Assembly (NCBI RefSeq): GCF_003590095.1 | Contig: NC_039480.1 | Span: 5,371,328 to 5,435,327 of the forward strand | Direction of reading: 5' to 3' | Source of the DNA: Trichoplusia ni | Taxonomy: Eukaryota; Arthropoda; Insecta; Lepidoptera; Noctuidae | Length of the DNA stretch: 64,000 nucleotides | Part shown: positions 56,181 through 64,000 of the stretch, one piece after another | Layout: the number at the start of each line of letters is the position of its first letter | Position numbering within the stretch: the stretch's first letter is position 1 | Made by a program: the position numbers and the translations under genes | Notes under the pieces: model-generated | Database searches by the model: none | The model's input: the letters and a program-made list of their open reading frames with translations, nothing else | What the model was told of the DNA's origin: nothing

Positions 56181-56535
56181 TAGGGATTAGTAGGGATTGC
56201 CGGCTATGATAAATAACCTTTTGATTCTAGAAGACGTGCGATCCTCGCATCATCTAAATAAGCCATAATTTTAAATATGATCTAAGTGATGACTAAAACG
56301 TTCCTTGTTTTTGGAAATGTTTAGTTTTTGATGTCATATCTGTAGATGAGGTAAGTTTTTAGTTTTAGCTCAAACTTAGAGATTAGAGAACTCTGAAAGA
56401 TAAAGATCAATGCTTGTAGTAATTTCATTTGGTTTCTATACCCAAGACTAAAAGAGCGTATTAATTAAGTTCGCTGTCTGTCCGCCTGTCTGGCTGTGTC
56501 TCATGAACCGCGAAAGTAAGACCATCCACATTTTT

Positions 56536-57025
56536 AGGGTTCCGTACCTCAAAAGTAAAAAACGGAACCCTTATAGGATCACTTTGTTGTCCGTCTGTCC
56601 GTCCGTCCGTCTGTCCGTCCGTCCGTCCGTCTGTCAAGACCCTTTTTCTCGGGAACGCGTGGAGGTATGAAGCTGAAATTTATATCAATTACTCAGGTCT
56701 ACTGTCCCTTGAAGCTGTGAAAAAATCAAACTTCTAAGCCAACGCAATCAAAAGATACAGCCGTTTATGCCGCAAATTTTCGACACTTGCAAGGGAATCA
56801 AAACCTACAGGGTGCTTCCCGTGAACTCAGAATCTTGAAATTTGGTACGAAGCAACGTCTTATAGCATAGATAAAGGAAAAATTACGAAAACCATAATTT
56901 TTTAGTTACATTTCAAAATATATATTTATATGACTCGATTGTCGTAATGAACGAACTTAGTAAACCTTGCAGGTTTGTACGGAACCCTCGGTGCGCGAGT
57001 CCGACTCGCACTTGGCCGGGTTTTT
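56536..57025 (+). repeat. Lepidopteran GGTTCCGTA repeat
   Basis: Begins 'gggttccgtacctcaaaag' and ends 'gcgagtccgactcgcactt'. Contains a (GTCC)n tract at 56589-56636. The inverted 'ttccgta/tacggaa' parts suggest an old DNA transposon. Confidence 0.65.
56589..56636 (+). repeat. (GTCC/GTCT)n microsatellite
   Basis: About 12 tetranucleotide units of GTCC with interspersed GTCT. Confidence 0.85.
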
Positions 57026-57211
57026 GGTTACAGGAGATGTCTTTACATAACTAAAGTCAAAATAAAATCTTTTTTTTGTATCAACGAATAGTTGAACAAC
57101 CAAGACTCTTTTTGCTGTGTTTTTTAGTTCTGTAGCCAAAGGGTCAAATCGGAACCCTATTACTGCTGAGGCATCGAGTTCTGTCTGTCCGTTACTAGGC
57201 TGTATCTCATG

Positions 57212-57384
57212 CCGGTCAGGGTCGCGCTGAAGCATGCGCGAGCGATCCCGTGGCTCTGGCTCAGGCATTTGAAGGGGCCCGGGGTGTTTTTAGTCGGTGG
57301 GAGTCCGACATATCCCCTCGTCGTGCCCTCGGCGTGGGTTGAAGTCATTAGAGTTTCACCCCGGACAAAAAAAAAAAAAAAAAA
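57212..57384 (+). mobile_element. Young retroposon insertion with A-tail
   Basis: 173 bases ending in an 18-base A-tail, flanked on both sides by 'ggctgtatctcatg' (57198-57211 and 57385-57398), a 14-bp target-site duplication. A diverged relative lies at 53870-54065. Source element unknown; probably a SINE or the 3' end of a LINE. Confidence 0.85.
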
Positions 57385-57554
57385 GGCTGTATCTCATGGT
57401 TGATGGCTGATATTATTTTATTGCCGCTATAACAACAAATACTCCACAGAAAAATCAGCGATAGGCAGTCGCTCCTTGTACAACACTGGTACTTAGCTGC
57501 ACCTGGTTAGACTGGAAGCCAACTGCAACATAGTTGGGAAAAGGCTGGAATGAT

Positions 57555-57755
57555 AATGACTCCAGAAAATAATCAAGGTGATACAGGAAAAAGAGGAAGA
57601 GAACGCCCATAGAAACGATGAATGGATTGTGTAAAAGACGGTATGGCTGCAAAGAGAGTTTCTTGTGAAATGACGTCAGATAGAAAGGTATGGAAGGAGA
57701 AGACATGTTTTACTGACCCCAAAGAAAAATAATTGGTATAAGAGCAGGGGAAAGA
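57555..57755 (+). pseudogene. Decayed copy of the same LINE C-terminal fragment
   Basis: Matches the copy at 25630 (MDCVKDGMAAKRVSCEMTSD) but carries in-frame stops before the MDC motif. Same 3' flank 'gagcaggggaaagatga'. Confidence 0.75.
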
Positions 57756-58077
57756 TGACAGTATATGTTTCTCTTTAGTATATTTATACAGAACCCTTGC
57801 CGTTGCGACTGTGCCTCTCAATTGACCGGTTCACACTTCACGACAATCCTCTTAGCGACAAACTTATAATGTATCACATAATAATAGGTAACAATTAAAT
57901 ATGTTAATAACCATTTCAAATAAGTTGTTTCCACAAACAATTGAAATGACTGCCTCTGACAACCGTGTTTAATTCTTTTCATGTTTCATGCCGGTTCTTC
58001 TCCATAGGAATGATACTTTTTTGGTCGATGAAGAATTGAAGTGTTGATTTGGTAGGTGAAGAATTTAATTGTTTAAT

Positions 58078-58128
58078 AACTGCACGGATAGCCGAGTGTT
58101 TGAGGTCACAACGCCAAACTCACTACTT
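58078..58128 (+). repeat. SINE family A head joined to another repeat
   Basis: 'tgcacggatagccgagtg' head is cut off after 50 bases and followed by a family G fragment at 58140. Confidence 0.55.
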
Positions 58129-58524
58129 ATAATTACTGTAAAATTAGCTGTTACCCGCGGCCCCGCCTGCTACAAACGGAAAATGATCCCAGGGGAACAT
58201 AAATTTGGGTTAAACCCCCTGGTTATAAACTATCTGTGTACCAAGATTCGTCTAAACCCGCTCAGTGGTTTCCAGGCGAAACGGGAACAAACGCCTATAT
58301 TTAAAACAAAAATAATTTTATAATATTAGAAGGATTTTACATTATATATTATTCTAGTAGGATTTCAAGACTTCTGCGAATCATCGTTTTGAGAGCCAAG
58401 AGCAAATTTTGTTTTGTTATGTTTCTGATTATAAAAGTAGGTACTTATGCTTAAGGCTTTAGAAATAACTAATTAAGATCATCCGCTATCACCCTAGCCA
58501 TTTCCCAAATATTCATCTAAGTAC

Positions 58525-58705
58525 TTTATCGGGGTGGCCCGACTAGTTTCGGACCCAACTGGAGTCCTTAATCATGAGCAGACGCCAATCCTTATCAGTT
58601 CGACTCGCGATCCCGCCGCGTCTGCTCATGATTAAGGACTCCGGTTGGGTCCGAAACTAGTCGGGTTACCCCGATAAATAAGCGTGAGTAAACCGTAACA
58701 TCACT
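58525..58705. mobile_element. Palindromic MITE, family P, copy 6
   Basis: The best preserved hairpin: about 60-bp arms ('actagtttcggacccaactg' against 'ggttgggtccgaaactagt') around a ~40-base loop. Confidence 0.75.
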
Positions 58706-59711
58706 TAATAATGGAGAAGCTCGTTATGACATAGGTAACCCATCCACTTCCCGTCCGTATCGAGCGTAGCTTAACCTGTGATCGTTCAACTTGTGTAGTT
58801 GTAGCTTAGCCACGAGCTCTACACTAATTAAGATATAAAATTGATTATCGATCGACAATGAATAATTGTGAGACTAGCTAGGACGCGTCTATCGACAATT
58901 CATTATTTTAAGAACAAGATTTATTCGCGCTGCAGTACGGTTGCCGAATAATGGCCACTGCATTTATTTAACTCATCAGCGTTAATTCGTCGTTTTACCG
59001 TAAACTGGAACTAGTTATTGTTTATCTATATACTCTTAATTCTAAGAAATTTAATATTAATGATTGTATTCTCATAAAAATCATCGTGATGCTGTTGAGT
59101 TTGTTGAGCAGTTTCTTCTTCATAGTAAAAATGTTAGAGTGCTGTTCATTGTATTTTGACTTTAGTAACAGGTTCATCACAATCTCTTTACAAAATACCG
59201 CCCGCTAAAAATGAAAAAATAGGATCATTTTTTATTTTTAACATAAAATCGGGATAAAAAGTATGTTAATCATGGTTATAAACTATCTTTCTACCAAGTT
59301 TCGTCTTAATCCGTTCAGTGACTTTTGCATGAAAGACGAATAAACATGCATACATACAAACTGTCGCGTTTATAATATTAATAGGATATCATTAATGAGT
59401 TCACGGGCAAGAGCTGTAAAAGAAATTAGTTTTGAATATTTCGTTGCCAGGGATTGACTTCCAGGATGTAATGCATCAAAATTATGTCATTTCCGTAAAT
59501 GTTTTGTATAGGGAGAGTGTGGGAAAACGGATAAATCAATTTTGGTAGTAAACAATGTTATAATGACTAATGCTCTCAACGAAAGGTCTCAAGGTCAAGG
59601 ATTTGTATCCATGTGATACACGGAGGATTTATAAAAGATATGTTAACCTTTCTTTAATTTTAATGAGTTTGTGAATCACATTATTCTAGATGGCACAAAA
59701 TTTCTACATCC

Positions 59712-59928
59712 GTACTAATATTATAAATGCGAAAGTAACTCTGTGTGTCTGTCTGTCTGTTACGCTTTCACGTCTAAACCACTGAACTGATTTTAATGAA
59801 ATTTGGTACAAAGATAGAGCTGACCTTAAGAAAGAACATAGGATAGTTTTTATTCCGGACTTTTGAAGAGTTCTTTTGGAAACGCGATCTTTTGATAACC
59901 GAACTCGACGCGGGCGAAAAGCTAGTAG
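59712..59928 (-). repeat. Family F repeat
   Basis: Reverse copy with a small insertion near the GC-rich head. Confidence 0.64.
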
Positions 59929-59944
59929 GAAATAAATATACTGC

Positions 59945-60120
59945 AAATATAGCCAAATGGTGTAGGTCACCACTCCAAACCCAATGAGTGTGTCGTGCCG
60001 AAGTTTTGATCCACGCGTAGGACAAGCGTTTGTGAGATCGAAAAAATCTTGTTCTGAGTCTTTGTGTATTGTGCATGTGACTTGAATGTTTGTGAAAGCT
60101 CCCGCGAGAAAAGGATGAAA
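59945..60120 (+). mobile_element. SINE family A
   Basis: Worn A box 'atagccaaatggtgtagg', body and tail 'gcatgtgacttgaatg'. Confidence 0.65.
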
Positions 60121-60209
60121 TTTCTTAGTGGGGGAGTTGTTTAAAATAAGATAGGAAATGTCGATTTAGCGACTCGAAAAACAATGACATGTAAATGTAC
60201 TGGTATGTT

Positions 60210-60308
60210 ATTTCATCATCATCCACAGTCTTTATCCTCTCACTGCTCATAGGCCTCCCCTTTCTCGTGTCAATTTCTACGGTCCTGTGCTAGTTTCATC
60301 CAGGTCAG
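60210..60308 (+). repeat. Partial copy of the 29720 repeat
   Basis: Same start 'catcatccacagtcttta'; an internal deletion removes the 'gctgggc' part. Confidence 0.55.
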
Positions 60309-60574
60309 ATATGTCTTAATTACAGAATAAATAAATTCGATGTCCAATATAATTAACACATTTTCCAAGATGACTCAATTTAATACTTAAATAAACATAA
60401 AGAAATTTTAAAACAAAAGATTTGAGGACAAACATTATGACGGTACAGCAATGAGTAAATCGATCGTAAAAACATCGCTTTTAACGTTGCCAAAAACATT
60501 ATTCAGTCGCGAAACCGGAAAATACCAGTTCATTATGAGAAGTTTTATGTTTTACTTTAATGGCTACCAAAATG

Positions 60575-60845
60575 CTGGGTTCCGTACGTAGTGAAAAGGT
60601 TCTGCTGTCTGTCCGTCAGTCACCAGGCTGTATCTCATGAACCGTGATACTCGGTTGTTTTTTTTAAAGATAATGCATTTTTTATTGCCCATTTAACAAC
60701 AACTGCTAAAAATCAAGATCGAAGTTAAGAAACAGTCATTATGGTGATAAATCCACAATTTTATTTATCACCCAAATGTTTTAGTTTCTTTAGCACATTT
60801 GTACGGGACGCTCAGTTTCACGAGTCTGACTCGTACTTAACCAGT
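60575..60845 (+). repeat. Short relative of the GGTTCCGTA repeat
   Basis: 'gggttccgtacgtagtg' to 'cacgagtctgactcgtac'; includes 'caggctgtatctcatg', the target motif of the 57212 insertion. Confidence 0.55.
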
Positions 60846-61920
60846 TCTATTTAACTATCTTTTGCTTTCCCAATATAGCAACTTGAAATTCAAAATAAAT
60901 TGACAAAAAATATCCGTCAGTGGCCAATTCTCAGTAATCGCACTACGTATAATAATCGTTCTTGACTCCCGAATGGTTGCCAAAAACACGCTTAGGTGGG
61001 AAAACATAGGAAAATACCGAGTTTGTACGATCTATACATATACTGCACGTTATTCATGGGTTAAATATGTAATACTGGAGACCATAGGCGAGTTGCAAGC
61101 GAAAATAACCCTTATGTTAAGCGAGTAAAGTATGTATTTACGATTTTCCTAATATAGGTAACTTAGGAAAGTGTATATATAAGATGCAGACGAAAATAGA
61201 TCTTTGGGAGTTAAATATAGAGTTTAATTTCGTCTGATAATGAAATAAGATGATCAGACATTGTTGTGGTCTAATATACATAGGAAAGACTACACGAAAT
61301 GCAAACGAACATGGACCTTTTGGGCCTATAAATATAAATGGTTGCGGATTTATAGTGGAATACAAGAAATTACATACTAGGTTTATACAAATATGGACTC
61401 TAAGTGCTTTTTTAATAAAGGTGTTTTAGCTATGACACTTGTATAAACTTGTTTACTGGACGATTTCTCGAAATATTAATATCCAGACTTGGAATTGGAG
61501 ACGTTTCGATGAGAAAAATAATTATGATCCTTAAAGCATGCGACTTCAAATAGAAAACTGCTGAGCCAAACTTGATGATTGACTAAATTTTACGATACAC
61601 AATTATATAAATAAAAAAAAAGAATAAATCGGTTCATACAGTCAAAAGTTGTGAGTTATTAAAAAAAGACCTACGAATTGAGAAACGCGTTCTTTTTGAA
61701 GTCGTTTGATAATAACAAAAGAAAACAATGTTTGTTCCGTGCGAAATTTATTCATTAAGATATATCTAATAAATTGTTTAATTAATTTCATAACAAAACA
61801 ATCATATTGTAAGTATAGCAATCATATACTAATGATAATAATCTATATTGATAAAGAATAGGAAATATCCATTTCATAACAGAGATAACGCGAGCTAAAT
61901 AAACATTATTTATTGTAAAC

Positions 61921-62150
61921 AACACCAGCCTGTAACTGTCCCACTGCAGGCCTCTCATACAGAGAACGAGCATTGATCACCACGCTTGTGAGCTGCCCCA
62001 CGGTGGGGCGCCATTACCGAAGCTGTTAATAACATCAGCCTGTAACTGTCCCACTGCAGCCTCTAATACATAGAACGAGCATTGATCACCACGCTTGTGA
62101 GCTGCCCCACGGTGGGGCGCCATTACCGAAGCTGTTAATAACACCAGCCT
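61921..62150. repeat. Tandem repeat, 110-bp unit, two copies plus a partial third
   Basis: Units start at 61921, 62031 and 62140 ('aacaccagcctgtaactg'). Each holds the palindrome 'gccccacggtggggc'. Units are nearly identical, hence recent. Confidence 0.85.
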
Positions 62151-62519
62151 ACAACATCCATAAACGTCACAAATACCTTTCATGTACCTAAATCTAGCTT
62201 ATATTGTCATGCCGTGACTGCATAAGTATGACGTCACACCGATTACGTCATCCTGAACCATATTAAAATATTTTTCATTTTTCTGCTTAAATACTTTGGA
62301 CATGCAAATGTCAAATAAATTGTGGAATGTGTATTATGAAGCATAGTTCAAGGATGGCTGCCTATTTACTGATATATAACTCTTTTGCATATGATATTTT
62401 TACTATCAAATTAATTTTAGAAAGGAGGAAAGTTTATTATGTTGTGAAACTCTTAATTCACTGAATTGATTTTGAGAATTCTTTCACCAATGGAAAACCG
62501 CTTTATTTGGGCTAATTAT

Positions 62520-62590
62520 ATGAGTCTGGGTGTCTTGTGCATGTGACTTGAATGTTTGTGAAATTCCTCGCTACACAAGGATTAGATACA
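62520..62590 (+). repeat. SINE family A tail
   Basis: 'gagtctgggtgtcttgtgc' to 'acaaggattaga' without the tRNA half. Confidence 0.6.
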
Positions 62591-62689
62591 AAAGTTGATT
62601 TGATTTGGCTTTAAATAAAATCTTAAGAGAAAAGAAAAAAAGTTTGCATGTTTTTCTTTCATCTTTAAAAAAAAATCCCGGATTAAGGA

Positions 62690-62850
62690 GCTTAATCCAT
62701 GTTTCACGCAGAATTTCACAAAATACGTGCACAAAGACACCCAGACTCAGGACAAGCATTCGTGGATCACACAAATGCTTGTCCTACGCGAGGATCAGAC
62801 CAACACGCTGCGCATGGTGACCTCAACCACTCTTCTATCCGTGCTATTCA
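62690..62850 (-). mobile_element. SINE family A
   Basis: Reverse copy with 'gacacccagactcaggac'; together with 62520 it forms an inverted pair. Confidence 0.7.
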
Positions 62851-63189
62851 TTTAATACAATTCTAAATCGAATTACTGTCTTCGAATGAAAGACGAAAAA
62901 TGACTCATATTGCCAACTCAAGTGTAAATTATATACAATCACAAAACTGAATGCATATTATGAGTATTTGTAACAATCATATTACAATTTCTAAGTAAGC
63001 TTATAGACTAAATTTTCTGTCTAGACTCTAGGTAGTTGTTAATAGGATCGCCTTGCAGTAGTTTCTTGGAAATCACGTGCAGTGACTTGATGTCAAATTC
63101 GCTTTTCTGTTGATCCTTTTAAAACTGGTAACCGATGCTTTGGTCACAAGAATGCTGAAATATTCTTATTCAAAAGTAATATTTATTCG

Positions 63190-63470
63190 TAACTAGCTGT
63201 TGCCCGCGACTTAGTCGCCTAGATCTGTATAAAATCTAGATTTAAAAAAAAATTAATACCACATTTTTTGATGCCTCTCCATTCAAATTTTATCATATTT
63301 AGTCTAACTGTTTTTATTGTTGTAAATTGCATTGTCATCGAGTTCGAAGCTACCCTGAAAATTTCTGCCCGCTAGCTTATCGGGAAGTGCCTCAAAATTG
63401 AGTAGCAATAATCTAAACGGAACGACAAACAAAAAAAAATCAAGAAAGTGAGTGTATTAAAAATACGTGG
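63190..63470 (+). repeat. Family I repeat
   Basis: 'tcgaagctaccctgaaaat' and 'gtgcctcaaaattgagt' recur at 37165-37355 and 41125-41300 on the same strand. Confidence 0.6.
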
Positions 63471-63624
63471 GAAAATATATATAAATGTTGGTAAACTCAT
63501 AATTCGGGTTTTTTCATGTTTTAATAGATACTTACCTATTAAAAAAGGGCTAAATTTCATCCAGGCGATCCAGGAAACGGGGATCATTGTTGTTTTAAAG
63601 ACTCCCGCATTGAAGAATTAATAA

Positions 63625-63780
63625 CTGGCGCCGCGAGGGTTTCACAAACATTCAAATCTCGAGTTCAAAGAAAATCAGAACAAGCATTAGTGGATAAAAC
63701 GGGGATCAAACCCGTGACACGTCGCGCTCAGTGGGTTTGGTGTGGTGACCTCAACCACTCGGCTATCCGTGCGGTTTTGT
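63625..63780 (-). mobile_element. SINE family A
   Basis: Reverse copy with intact A box 'gatagccgagtggttgag' and B box 'gggtttgatcccc'. Confidence 0.72.
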
Positions 63781-63966
63781 TACTAGCGCTCGTTACCGGA
63801 GTTTTCCCAAAATCCACAATCATTGCAATATTTATTATTGTATTATATATCGGTCCTATCCTCACGTGATTAAGATATATACTCGTTGTAATCTTTTTAA
63901 TATGTGTCAATGTCGCATCATATCAATAAGTCATGTGCCAATGGTATTATTACTGACTTGTTAACT

Positions 63967-64000
63967 GGCCTGTTGGTCTAGTGGTTAGTGACCCTGACTG
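63967..64000 (+). mobile_element. SINE family B, cut by the window end
   Basis: The first 34 bases of the tRNA-like head ('ggcctgttggtctagtgg'). Confidence 0.65.

Noticed and set aside
56589..56636. Satellite or CRISPR-like array
   Set aside because: A simple tetranucleotide microsatellite inside a dispersed repeat.

Overview
The window looks like a moth genome (Lepidoptera, possibly a noctuoid; the family is a guess). It is AT-rich, its genes have short exons and long introns, and it is packed with tRNA-derived SINEs, TA-flanked MITEs, foldback elements and 3'-end pieces of LINEs. I see no bacterial genes, rRNA, CRISPR arrays or viral genes.

Region 1 (1-31.5 kb, minus strand) is a multi-exon gene whose exons I could follow in frame from a start codon at 30132 to the left edge: 18 coding exons, about 733 codons, with matching phases at every junction. 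It encodes a canonical RRM, an Arg/Asp-rich linker, a coiled coil, a complete MYND zinc finger, a Pro/Ala-rich linker, a Tudor domain and the start of a second Tudor domain. This is the architecture of Vreteno, a Tudor protein of the transposon-silencing piRNA pathway. The 3' end lies beyond base 1. Two oddities stand out. A second start-codon exon at 26780 follows a cluster of four CCAAT boxes and ends in the same phase as the last RRM-side exon, so it could give an RRM-less product. In addition, a 3450-base open exon (17644-14195) inside the 12-kb intron before the MYND exon encodes a repeated DUF4780-like protein. It starts at a good splice acceptor in the phase of the preceding exon and has no start codon of its own near its 5' end.

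Region 2 (31.5-41 kb) is an intergenic stretch followed by a plus-strand gene of four coding exons (35707-40786, 257 residues). It encodes a short CNC/Bach-like bZIP transcription factor without a visible BTB domain, with a polyadenylation signal at 41020.

Region 3 (41-48 kb) is repeat-rich intergenic DNA.

Region 4 (48-64 kb) starts with a CCAAT/YY1-like promoter and the first coding exon (48367-48562, plus strand) of a PPP1R37-like protein phosphatase 1 regulator. No later exon was recognised, so the rest is probably its first intron. It is full of SINEs and MITEs, including a young retroposon insertion with a 14-bp target duplication.

Two near-identical tRNA-Val(UAC) genes lie at 20.8 and 22.1 kb inside the vreteno region. 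All intron-exon structures were deduced by eye from splice signals and phase; none is backed by transcripts.
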